A stretch of 20,740 nucleotides of DNA from Methanoregulaceae archaeon UBA288. GTDB taxonomy: Archaea > Halobacteriota > Methanomicrobia > Methanomicrobiales > Methanospirillaceae. The position numbers and the translations under genes were made by a program. The DNA is taken from positions 1 through 20,740 of the forward strand of contig DAEF01000145.1 in NCBI GenBank assembly GCA_002495225.1, read 5' to 3'. A model generated the notes under the pieces. It had not been told where the DNA came from. It saw only the letters and a program-made list of their open reading frames with translations, and did no database searches. Positions 7,926-14,128 of the stretch are shown here, piece after piece. The stretch's first letter is position 1. Each line of letters begins with the position of its first letter.

Positions 7926-8744
7926 ATGAAGCAGATCGCCCTCTACGGCAAGGGAGGTATCGGCAAGTCGACGACCTCGGCGAACCTCTCGGCCGCGCTC
8001 GGGGAGAGCGGGCGATCGGTCCTCCAGGTCGGGTGCGACCCCAAGCACGACTCGACGCGGATGCTGATGCACGCCGAGCCCCTGCCGACCGTGCTCGACC
8101 AGGTGCGCGAGCGCGGCGCTCCGAACGTCGCCCTCGAGGACGTGGTCAGGACGGGGTACGCAGGCGTCCGCTGCGTCGAGGCAGGCGGGCCCGAGCCCGG
8201 GATCGGGTGCGCGGGCCGGGGGATCATCGCGACCTTCCAGCTCCTCGAGGAGCGCGGCGCCCTCGAGGCCGACGTGATCGTCTACGACGTCCTCGGGGAC
8301 GTGGTCTGCGGCGGCTTTGCCATGCCCATGCGCGAGGGCTACGCCGAGGAGGTCTACCTCGTCAGCTCGGGCGAGCTGATGAGTTTGTACGCGGCCAACA
8401 ACATCGCGAAGGCGATCGCCCGCCTGGCCGAACGGCCGCGCTGCCGCTGCCGGCTCGCGGGCGTGATCCTGAACGCGAAGGGGATGGAGCGCGAGGAGGA
8501 ACTGGTCCGCGCCTTCGCCGACGCGATCGGCTCCCGCCTGGTCGCCGCGATCCCGCGCGACCGCGTGGTCCAGCTCGCAGAGCTCCACCGCCAGACCGTG
8601 ATCGAGTACGCCCCGGGCTCGGCGCAGGCAGCGGTCTACCGCCGGCTCGCCGATGACGTGCTCGCGAACACCGACCTCTCGATACCCCGGCCCCTCACCC
8701 AGGATGAGCTCGAATCCCTCGCCATCGAGTACACCACGTTCTGA
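7926..8744 (+). CDS. NifH-like ATP-dependent iron-sulfur reductase component
   Basis: A 272-residue protein of the nitrogenase iron-protein family (also includes ChlL/BchL/BchX and CfbC). It has a P-loop GKGGIGKSTT (residues 8-17), switch I GCDPKHDST (36-44), and switch II VYDVLGDVVCGGFAMP (119-134). The two [4Fe-4S] cluster cysteines are Cys95 (GCAGRG, with the Arg98 homologous to nitrogenase Arg100) and Cys128. Length is normal for the family. Known role of such proteins: a homodimer bridged by one cluster passes electrons to a partner with ATP hydrolysis. Here the partners should be the two downstream genes, overlapping by 41 bases and then 4 bases. ATG 7926 is fixed by the P-loop; GAGGG abuts it. 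It is not assigned to NifH because no Nif assembly gene is nearby. CfbC (coenzyme F430 synthesis) is the closest described alternative, but CfbC works with a single CfbD. Confidence 0.88.
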   Translation: MKQIALYGKGGIGKSTTSANLSAALGESGRSVLQVGCDPKHDSTRMLMHAEPLPTVLDQVRERGAPNVALEDVVRTGYAGVRCVEAGGPEPGIGCAGRGIIATFQLLEERGALEADVIVYDVLGDVVCGGFAMPMREGYAEEVYLVSSGELMSLYAANNIAKAIARLAERPRCRCRLAGVILNAKGMEREEELVRAFADAIGSRLVAAIPRDRVVQLAELHRQTVIEYAPGSAQAAVYRRLADDVLANTDLSIPRPLTQDELESLAIEYTTF

Positions 8745-9735
8745 CGGCTGCACGCTCGCGGGCGCCCTCTCGGTCGCGTCCGCGGTGGCCGACGGGGTCA
8801 CCATCGTCCACGGCCCGTCCGGTTGCTCCCATCACCACGTCTCGCTCCTGTTGACCTCTCTCCTCGACCGGCCCGGCGCCCGGCTTCCGGTCCTCCTCTC
8901 GGACGACCTCGGGGAGCGGGAGGTGATCTTCGGCGGCGAGGACGCGCTCGCCCTGGCGCTCGACGAGGCCGTCGCCCGGTCGCCCGGGTCGATCGCCGTC
9001 CTCCCGACCTGCGTCTCCGAGGCGATCGGCGACGACTGCGCCGCCGTGGCCGAGCGGGTCCGCTCCGTGCCGGTGGTGGTGGTCCCGGTCGGTGGCTTTT
9101 TGGGCGGCGGGTTCTACGAGGGGGAGCGGGCCGCGCTCGCGGCGTACGCGGAACTCTCGGCCCGCCTTCCCGCCCCGGACACAGGCGAGGGGCCCGTGAT
9201 CGCGCTGGTCGGCGAGAAGAACCTGGAGTACGAGGCCGACTGCCACGCGGCCGAGATCGGCCGGCTCCTCGGCCTCCTCGACCTCGGGGTCGGCCTGCGG
9301 TTCGTCCGCGAGGCCCCGACCGCGTCCTTCGGCCTGCTGCCCCGCGCCGACCTCCTGGTGCTCCGCGAGCCGGGGATGGGGGGGATCGCGGATTGCTTCC
9401 CCGTCCGCCCCCGGACGCCCCGCATCCACGGCTTCCCGGTGGGGCTCTCGGGCACGCTGGCGTTCCTGGAGAGGTGCGGCGCCGCGCTCGGCCGGGACGC
9501 GGCGGGAGCGGTCGAGGACGAGGCCGGACACCAGGAGGCGGTGCTGGCCCGGTTCGGCGGGCTCGCGGGGGCGAGGGTCAGCCTCTCTGGCGCGCCGCGC
9601 TGGGCCGTGGAGCTCGCGGACGCGCTCGGGATGGTCGTCTCCCCCGCGGGCGTCCCGGTCCCGGTCCCGGAACCGGCTCCGGTCGGCACGGCGGGCGTCG
9701 CCCGCCTCCTCGCACGCTGGGGGCGGTCGCTCTGA
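8704..9735 (+). CDS. Nitrogenase component-1-like protein (short NifD-like)
   Basis: A 343-residue protein of the nitrogenase component-1 superfamily. Evidence: CTLAGALSVASAVADGVTIVHGPSGC near the N-terminus and the LPTCVSEAIGDD segment. Cys16, Cys41 and Cys103 match in order and spacing the P-cluster ligands of NifD (Cys62, Cys88, Cys154). ARVSLSGAPRWAVELADALGM (about 290-310) fits the strand-helix of a later Rossmann domain. The protein then ends within about 35 residues, so the C-terminal part that in NifD supplies cofactor His442 is absent, and no clear equivalent of Cys275 is seen. Usual NifD length is about 480-500, CfbD and other IV-type homologues are shorter. ATG 8704 lies inside the H-like gene; the longer frame from 8653 is implausible. 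Likely pairs with the next gene as a heterodimer; substrate unknown. Confidence 0.75.
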   Translation: MSSNPSPSSTPRSDGCTLAGALSVASAVADGVTIVHGPSGCSHHHVSLLLTSLLDRPGARLPVLLSDDLGEREVIFGGEDALALALDEAVARSPGSIAVLPTCVSEAIGDDCAAVAERVRSVPVVVVPVGGFLGGGFYEGERAALAAYAELSARLPAPDTGEGPVIALVGEKNLEYEADCHAAEIGRLLGLLDLGVGLRFVREAPTASFGLLPRADLLVLREPGMGGIADCFPVRPRTPRIHGFPVGLSGTLAFLERCGAALGRDAAGAVEDEAGHQEAVLARFGGLAGARVSLSGAPRWAVELADALGMVVSPAGVPVPVPEPAPVGTAGVARLLARWGRSL

Positions 9736-10859
9736 ACAGCCGCTGCCGCGCCGGGCCGCTCGTGCCCTGCGCCATGGTCGGCGCGGTCGCGGCCCTCTCG
9801 GCCTACGAGGGCCTCGGGGTGGTGGTGCACGGCTCCTCGGGCTGCTGGTTCTACCCGTCGTCCCTCCTCAGGGTCGACCTGGGGTGCACGGACCTCTCGA
9901 GCACCGACGCGGTCCTCGGCGCGGAGAAGCGGGTCCGCGAGACGGTCGAGGCCATGCTCCCCCGCCACCGCGCGGTCGCGGTGGTGAACACGTGCGTGCC
10001 CGGGATCGCCGGCGAGGACCTGGCCGGAGCCCTCGGCGACCTGCCGGTCACGGTGGTGGACGCACCGGGCTTCCTCGGCGGCGCCTGGATTGGGCACGAG
10101 CGGGCGATCGCGGCCCTCGGGCCGGTCGTGGACGAGGAGGGCGGCGGCGTGGGGATCGACGGGCTCTCGCCCCTCGACCCGTTCGCCCGCGGGAACCTGT
10201 TCGAGATCGAGCGGATCCTCCGGCTCGCCGGGGCCACGCCCGGGGCCCGCTTCGCCGGGGGAGCGGTCGAGTCGGTCGGCCGGGCCGCCCCCGTCTCGGT
10301 CGTCGCGAACCCCGCCTTCGCAACCGGGCCGGGAGAGCGCGCCGGCGACCTGCTCGGGCTCGACGCGGTGCTCGCGACGGTCGGCCGGCTCGCGGACCGC
10401 GACGACGAAATCGACCCGGGGCCCGTCGCCGCCGAGTGCGCCGCGGCCGAGGAGCGGTGCGTGCACGCCTGCGACAAGTTCCTCCGCCGCCACGACCCGC
10501 CGCGGGCCGCGATCTTCGGCGAGGCGGCGTACGTCGACGCGGCCGGGCGACTCCTCGACCGCTACCTCGGCGCCGACTGCGCGGTCCTCGGATACCGGGA
10601 CGCGCCCCCGACAGCACCCGGCAGCGTCCGGGCCGACGACCTGGACTCGGTCGAGAAGGCCCTCGCCCGGGCCGAGCCCGACCTGGTCCTCGGCTCCTCG
10701 TTCGAGCGGCGGCTCTGGCCGGATGCCGCGTTCGTGCCGCTCGCGCCGCCGCTCCGGGGCCGGTGGCGGCTCGCGGCGGCCCCCCTCGCCGGGGTCGAGG
10801 GGGTGCTCGCCCTGGTCGAGGGCGTGCTGAACGCCTGCACGGCCGGGCGGAAGGCTTGA
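9732..10859 (+). CDS. Nitrogenase component-1-like protein (short NifK/NifE-like)
   Basis: About 375 residues, homologous to the upstream protein. PCAMVGAVAALSAYEGLGVVVHGSSGC and VVNTCVPGIAGEDL repeat the same pattern, with Cys13, Cys38 and Cys88 as candidate cluster ligands. Spacings are 25 and 50, against 25 and 62 in its partner. PDLVLGSSFERRLW (about 317-330) resembles the PD(L)xxGNSxE segment of NifE/NifN/NifK proteins. Other cysteines (5, 52, 236, 243, 247, 283) could be structural. The start is uncertain. The frame is open far upstream through a shadow; CTG 9732 overlaps the previous stop as CTGA, as in an ATGA coupling. GTG 9762 and ATG 9774 are alternatives, but 9774 would lose Cys13. 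Length is below NifK (about 510-520). It probably forms the second half of a heterodimeric catalytic component. Confidence 0.74.
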   Translation: MNSRCRAGPLVPCAMVGAVAALSAYEGLGVVVHGSSGCWFYPSSLLRVDLGCTDLSSTDAVLGAEKRVRETVEAMLPRHRAVAVVNTCVPGIAGEDLAGALGDLPVTVVDAPGFLGGAWIGHERAIAALGPVVDEEGGGVGIDGLSPLDPFARGNLFEIERILRLAGATPGARFAGGAVESVGRAAPVSVVANPAFATGPGERAGDLLGLDAVLATVGRLADRDDEIDPGPVAAECAAAEERCVHACDKFLRRHDPPRAAIFGEAAYVDAAGRLLDRYLGADCAVLGYRDAPPTAPGSVRADDLDSVEKALARAEPDLVLGSSFERRLWPDAAFVPLAPPLRGRWRLAAAPLAGVEGVLALVEGVLNACTAGRKA

Positions 10860-10887
10860 GCCGCCCGCCGACCCACCCAAGAGGCAT

Positions 10888-11103
10888 ATGGACGGACGAC
10901 AGCGGGCCGCGGTCCGGCCCGGGCTCCGGGTCGCGATCGTGCAGAAGCAGGACCAGCGGACGGGCCAGACGGTCGAGGGGGTCGTGGCGGCGGTTTTGAC
11001 CCGGTCGGCCTCGCACCCGCACGGGGTCAAGGTCCGGCTCGTCGATGGCAGGGTCGGCCGGGTGAAGTCCGTGCTCGGCGACGACCCGGCGCCGCCGGCC
11101 TGA
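10888..11103 (+). CDS. YwbE-family protein (DUF2196)
   Basis: A 71-residue, basic protein. The segments RAAVRPGLRVAIVQKQDQRTG, SASHPHGVKVRLVDG and VGRVKSV match what I recall of the YwbE family, small proteins of about 60-70 residues found in bacteria and archaea. Their structure suggests a KOW/SH3-like barrel, and their function is not established. It begins 28 bases after the nitrogenase-like cluster on the same strand. It may be cotranscribed, or it may be an independent housekeeping gene. ATG 10888 is the first in frame and begins the conserved domain; there is no convincing Shine-Dalgarno site. Confidence 0.82.
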   Translation: MDGRQRAAVRPGLRVAIVQKQDQRTGQTVEGVVAAVLTRSASHPHGVKVRLVDGRVGRVKSVLGDDPAPPA

Positions 11104-11137
11104 GCCGGTACGGCGGGGTTCCCCGGTCGCAGTCGCG

Positions 11138-11158
11138 AAAAAAAGGCCCGGTCCCGGG
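11138..11158 (-). terminator. Terminator of the HEAT-repeat gene
   Basis: On the minus strand a G+C-rich stretch (11145-11158: short inverted CCCGG/CCGGG) directly follows the stop codon. It leads into seven consecutive U (complement of 11138-11144). This fits an archaeal U-tract terminator placed between convergent genes. Confidence 0.55.
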
Positions 11159-11617
11159 TCAGGCGCTGTCGGCGAGCCCGTCGACCCCGCGCCCGGACGG
11201 CCCCGCCACGAAGACCTCCTCCACCGCTTGGCGTACGGCATCGTCCCCGATGCGGCTCAGCGTGGTAGCGGCCATCCAGCGGCAGCACTCGTTTCTCCCC
11301 TGCAGGTTCTGCAGCAGCGGCGCGACGGACCGTTCGTCGCCGATCTGCTCGAGGGCCCAGATCGCCGGGATCCTGACGCGCCAGTCTGGGTCCGCGGCCG
11401 CCGCCGCCAGGGCCTCGACCGCCGGCGGCCCGATCCGCTCGAGCGCGGTCGCGGCGCGCCACCGCACCTCCCTGTGCACCGATCGGAGCAGCGGAGCGAC
11501 CGGGAGCACGGCTCCCTCGCCCTGCCTGCCGAGCGCCTCGGCCGCATCCAGCATCTGGTACGTCGTGCCGTGCACGAGCGAGTGCACCAGCGTTCCGAGC
11601 GTTGACATCTCCTCCAT
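11159..11617 (-). CDS. HEAT-repeat (PBS lyase HEAT-like) protein
   Basis: A protein of about 152 residues built from some four alpha-helical HEAT repeats. Recurrent elements are MLDAAEALGRQGEGAVLPVAPLL, VRWRAATALERIGPPAVEALAAA, WRVRIPAIWALEQIGDERSVAPLL and RWMAATTLSRIGDDAV. Each repeat shows the family's (A)xxALxxIGDxxAVxPL pattern. Such proteins serve as binding scaffolds or lyase-like subunits; no partner can be named. The start is ambiguous among ATG 11620, 11617 and 11608. I prefer 11617 because GGGGG lies about 5 bases before it. The upstream ATG at 11650 lies about at the transcription start expected from the TATA box (TATTTAT around 11671-11677), so it is unlikely. Confidence 0.82.
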   Translation of the reverse strand: MEEMSTLGTLVHSLVHGTTYQMLDAAEALGRQGEGAVLPVAPLLRSVHREVRWRAATALERIGPPAVEALAAAAADPDWRVRIPAIWALEQIGDERSVAPLLQNLQGRNECCRWMAATTLSRIGDDAVRQAVEEVFVAGPSGRGVDGLADSA

Positions 11618-11667
11618 CATCTCCCCCTGCCGGCCTGCCCCGGCCGGCAAAAAAGCCTCCGCCGGGT

Positions 11668-11682
11668 GGATAAATAGTATTT
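11668..11682 (-). promoter_or_regulatory. TATA-box promoter of the HEAT-repeat gene
   Basis: On the minus strand AAAATACTATTTATCC is an A/T-rich box within G+C-rich surroundings. Initiation would fall near 11645, about 28 bases before the chosen ATG 11617, leaving room for the GGGGG ribosome-binding site. Confidence 0.6.
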
Positions 11683-11695
11683 TGCAGGACGAAAT

Positions 11696-11717
11696 CGCCC
11701 GGCGACGTCGCCGGGCG
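11696..11717 (-). terminator. 22-bp perfect palindrome after the lipoprotein gene
   Basis: CGCCCGGCGAC (11696-11706) is followed directly by its exact reverse complement (11707-11717). It lies 13 bases beyond the lipoprotein stop codon and about 15 bases upstream of the HEAT gene promoter. As RNA it gives a strong hairpin followed by UUU, so a terminator is likely. As a symmetrical duplex site it could also bind a dimeric regulator. Confidence 0.5.
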
Positions 11718-11729
11718 GACGGGGGGCAG

Positions 11730-13031
11730 TCAGCTCCCGTTGCCGCCCAGGCCCGAGGCGGCCGGGTTGGGCGTGAAGATCGGGAACGGGAGGGGGAGCG
11801 TCGTCGGCGACGTGCTGATGGGCACCGGCACGGTCGTCGGCGGCAGGGGGGTCGGGAGCGGGGTGGGCGGCGGCGACGTCGGGGTCGGCACGGCGGTGGG
11901 CGGAACCGTCGGGGGCGCCGTCACCGGGAACTCGGTGACGGTCGGCAGCGGGGTTTCCGGCGCCGCGGTCGGGGGGAGGGTGGGCGGAGCCGTCGGGGCG
12001 ACCGTCACCGGGACCCCGGTTGGGGTCGGAAGCGGGGTTTCCGGCGCCGCGGTCGGGGCCGGGGTCACGATGGGGGTCCAGGTCGAAATCGGGGTCCCGC
12101 TGTCGGTGGCGTGGCCGACCACCTTCACGGTCCTGAACGGTGTCGGGGTGTGCACGCCGCCTGTGTACGGGTCGTACCCGTCCCGGGTCGTCGTGACCGC
12201 CGCCGTGTCCGTGGGCCGGGCGGTCGTCGTGGCTTCGGGGCTCGGCGAGGGACTCGGGGTCGCTGCCGGCGTCTCGACGGCGCCGACGAACGCTCCGCCC
12301 GGGGCGAGGATGACGGGGCGGTACCCGCCCGTGGCGCCCTGGATCGCGCCGGGCCACCCCTGCCCGGTGTAGGAGAAGAGGGGCTGGCCCCGGTACGTCG
12401 TCTGGCGCTCGCCCGACGACGTCGCCGTCTCGGCGAAGTCCCCCGCCTGGACGAGCGGTGCCGGAGCGACGACCGGGGATGCCCGGAAGGGGGCGTAGCC
12501 CGGCCCCGGGTTCCCGGTCGCGGCGCCGTCACGGACGAGGAGCGCGGCGCCGGCCGTGTCGGAGAGGTAGATACCGCTCGTGGCGTTCTCGCGGACCATG
12601 ACCGTGTAGTCAGGCTTGGCCAGGAAGGTGATGTTGTTGGCCCCCTGGCTCTTGGCGTCGCCCGGCTCCCTGTCGTTCAGGTAGTAGTAGAGGGGCCACC
12701 CGCGGAAGGTGGTCTGCTGCTGGCCGTCGGCGCGGGTCAGGTACCCGAACTCGGAGACGTTGACCCCGCCCCCGCCGGTCACGCTCTCGGCGTAGAACGG
12801 GGGGTAGAACCGGCCGACCTCGCCGAGGTTGGCGACGGCGCCCGTGTTCGGGACGTCCCGCGCCTGGATGTAGAGGGACCGTCCCGTCGAGTCGGTCAGG
12901 AGCTTCCCGTAGGTCGGGTGGTCGGTGATCCTGACCGTCAGGGGCTCCTGCTGCGTGCAGCCTGCCGCGAGCAGGGCTGCCGGGAGGAGGAGGAGCACGA
13001 CGATGGCCGCCGTGCGAGGGGAGCGGTCCAT
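11730..13031 (-). CDS. Lipoprotein with two Lipoprotein_15-type repeats and Pro/Thr tail
   Basis: A 433-residue protein. A lipobox (LLAAGC, Cys at about residue 25) predicts a lipid-anchored exported protein. Two repeats of the PF03640 type (secreted repeat of unknown function) follow. Repeat 1 has LLTDSTGRSLYI ... FYPPFY ... LTRADGQQQTTFRGWPLYYYL ... EPGDAKSQG. Repeat 2 has IYLSDTAGAALLV ... YAPFRASPV ... SSGERQTTYRGQPLFSYTG. The cysteine pair common in this family is missing in both. From about residue 255 the protein is a Pro/Thr/Ser-rich region that ends the chain, containing an imperfect 28-residue tandem duplication. Function is unknown; family members are surface proteins. The start is ATG 13031, with TATATAA about 26 bases upstream, so the transcript is probably leaderless. 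The upstream TTG 13040 is less likely. Confidence 0.83.
   Translation of the reverse strand: MDRSPRTAAIVVLLLLPAALLAAGCTQQEPLTVRITDHPTYGKLLTDSTGRSLYIQARDVPNTGAVANLGEVGRFYPPFYAESVTGGGGVNVSEFGYLTRADGQQQTTFRGWPLYYYLNDREPGDAKSQGANNITFLAKPDYTVMVRENATSGIYLSDTAGAALLVRDGAATGNPGPGYAPFRASPVVAPAPLVQAGDFAETATSSGERQTTYRGQPLFSYTGQGWPGAIQGATGGYRPVILAPGGAFVGAVETPAATPSPSPSPEATTTARPTDTAAVTTTRDGYDPYTGGVHTPTPFRTVKVVGHATDSGTPISTWTPIVTPAPTAAPETPLPTPTGVPVTVAPTAPPTLPPTAAPETPLPTVTEFPVTAPPTVPPTAVPTPTSPPPTPLPTPLPPTTVPVPISTSPTTLPLPFPIFTPNPAASGLGGNGS
11895..12062 (-). repeat. Two 84-bp tandem direct repeats within the lipoprotein tail
   Basis: Unit 1 (11895-11978) and unit 2 (11979 to about 12062) begin with the same nine bases (GGTGGGCGG on the plus strand). 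They also share a 28-bp identical block at 11947-11974 and 12031-12058, with differences in between. The 84-base period is 28 codons, so the duplication keeps the frame and repeats a Pro/Thr-rich segment. It probably arose by slippage or unequal crossing-over. Confidence 0.7.
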
Positions 13032-13051
13032 GGCACTCAAGAAGTTGGGAG

Positions 13052-13066
13052 CCGAATTATATGAGA
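13052..13066 (-). promoter_or_regulatory. TATA box of the lipoprotein gene
   Basis: On the minus strand CATATAATTCGG (about 13052-13063) contains a good TATATAA-like box. Its centre is some 26-28 bases before ATG 13031, which suggests a leaderless transcript. Confidence 0.6.
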
Positions 13067-13110
13067 CCTCTGGTCACGCGAAAGGGGCCCTTCCCGGGGT
13101 GGGGAGAGGT

Positions 13111-13392
13111 TCAGCGAGGGCTCTCCGGCTCGATCTCGATGATGGTCCCGGTCTCGGGCGGGGAGACGGTCACGGCGTTCCCAGGGGGAACGGTCTCCGT
13201 CGCGGGCAACGCCTCCTCGGGGACGATCAGCCAGGCGAGCAGGTAGGCGAGGATGCCGGTGCCGACCGTGAAGATCGAGACGCCGACCCAGATCAGGCGG
13301 ATCACGTTCGGATCGATCCCGAGGTACTCGCCGATCCCCCCACAGACGCCGGCGACCATCCGGTCCGTGCGCGAGCGCTTCAGTTCCTTCAT
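13111..13392 (-). CDS. PspC-domain membrane protein
   Basis: A 93-residue protein. The N-terminal part MKELKRSRTDRMVAGVCGGIGEYLGIDPNVIR is the PspC signature (a short DNA- or protein-interacting stretch before the membrane). A transmembrane helix follows (about residues 33-56: LIWVGVSIFTVGTGILAYLLAWLIV) and then an acidic, Thr/Pro-rich tail. PspC proteins take part in envelope-stress responses in bacteria; in archaea the role is inferred only. ATG 13392 is supported by GGGGAGG just upstream and by the TATA box near 13417-13424. The long frame beyond it is shadow. Confidence 0.88.
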   Translation of the reverse strand: MKELKRSRTDRMVAGVCGGIGEYLGIDPNVIRLIWVGVSIFTVGTGILAYLLAWLIVPEEALPATETVPPGNAVTVSPPETGTIIEIEPESPR

Positions 13393-13414
13393 ACGCCTCC
13401 CCATGGGCCACGGG

Positions 13415-13428
13415 GAATAAATAGGTTT
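13415..13428 (-). promoter_or_regulatory. TATA-box promoter of the PspC-domain gene
   Basis: The minus strand reads AAAACCTATTTATTCC, an A-rich BRE-like run followed by TATTTAT. It is 25-32 bases upstream of ATG 13392. Confidence 0.6.
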
Positions 13429-13447
13429 TGAGGTGCCCGGCAGCGTG

Positions 13448-13780
13448 TCAGGGGCGTGCGAAGACCGGCAGGCCCGCCCGGACGGACTCGAACGCGGCGA
13501 TCGCGCTCTCGGCCGTGGCAGAGAGGCCTGCCGACCGCGCCAGGTCCCGCACGGCCGCGTAGACGAGTGCGCGCTCCCGCCCGGCGTGGTCCGGGATCCC
13601 GGCGGCAAGGGCGAGCGCGGGGTCCGCCATCTCGCCCGAGCGGGCCTTGGCCGAGAGGTAGAACCCGAGGTCCGGGTTGCCGGGGGCCGACGGGGCGCCC
13701 GCGCCGGCGGCAACGAAGCCGGCGCCCGCGATCGCGGCCCCGAGCATGGCCAGCAGAAGGTACGGTGTGACTCCTTGCAT
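13448..13780 (-). CDS. Small exported or membrane-anchored helical protein, function unknown
   Basis: A 110-residue protein. A hydrophobic N-terminus (residues 6-28, PYLLLAMLGAAIAGAGFVAAGAG) is either a signal peptide or a single membrane anchor. The following Ala-rich domain looks alpha-helical and has no cysteines. I recognise no family. ATG 13780 is preceded at 25-33 bases by TATATG (minus strand, around 13807-13813), consistent with a leaderless transcript. The gene is divergent from the beta-helix gene. Confidence 0.62.
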   Translation of the reverse strand: MQGVTPYLLLAMLGAAIAGAGFVAAGAGAPSAPGNPDLGFYLSAKARSGEMADPALALAAGIPDHAGRERALVYAAVRDLARSAGLSATAESAIAAFESVRAGLPVFARP

Positions 13781-14128
13781 CCTGTACTGGTATTCGCCGT
13801 ACTCTCATATAGCACCGGCGGTGCCCTGGACTGCGGGATATAAACCCATCCCTCAGGCGACATCGTGCATTCCGCTCCGTTTCAAAAACCACGCCTGGTT
13901 CAGAGCGCGCGGCCTTCGTCCCCGTGTACGCCGGCGTGCCGGTGCCCCCCGGCAACCCGGGCTCGCGCGCGGTGCCGCGACCCCCACCGCAGTCGATTAA
14001 AAGGCCGGGATATCCGGCGTATCCGGGGATTCGTGCGATCTCCTCCGGTTTTACCCCACCGATGGGGTTAACTACCTTGGATGGCCAAACTCAATCATAC
14101 CGCGCTCGAAGCAGCGCACGTGATCCAG
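13781..14128. promoter_or_regulatory. Divergent intergenic region, promoters and a hairpin
   Basis: About 350 bases without a convincing gene. On the minus side CTATATG (near 13807-13813) and TTATATC (near 13838) are two TATA-like boxes for the small exported protein. On the plus side GGTTAACTAC (14066-14075) is placed to start transcription near 14096, and CCCCA-CCGA-TGGGG (14054-14067) is a short hairpin touching it. GTGATCC at 14120-14126 is complementary to the 16S rRNA 3' end and supports the beta-helix gene start at 14129. Confidence 0.45.

Noticed and set aside
5179..7929. A long plus-strand frame (about 916 codons) across several genes
   Set aside because: Arg/Gly/Pro-rich translation with no family motif, running through the same genes in another frame; it is a compositional artefact.
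7926..8744. Calling the H-like gene nifH or cfbC
   Set aside because: Sequence hallmarks are common to the whole iron-protein family. The short partners and absence of nif assembly genes argue against nifH, and two component-1 genes argue against cfbC, so no symbol was given.
8823..9731. N-terminal extension of the NifK-like frame, suggesting a large fusion
   Set aside because: The upstream stretch is a low-complexity Arg/Pro/Gly shadow of the NifD-like gene. Homology begins only at about 9735, so no fusion is present.
11740..12372. Plus-strand Gly/Val-rich open frame opposite the lipoprotein tail
   Set aside because: It is the complement of the Pro/Thr repeat region, which produces Gly/Val-rich text. 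No start signal or motif supports it.
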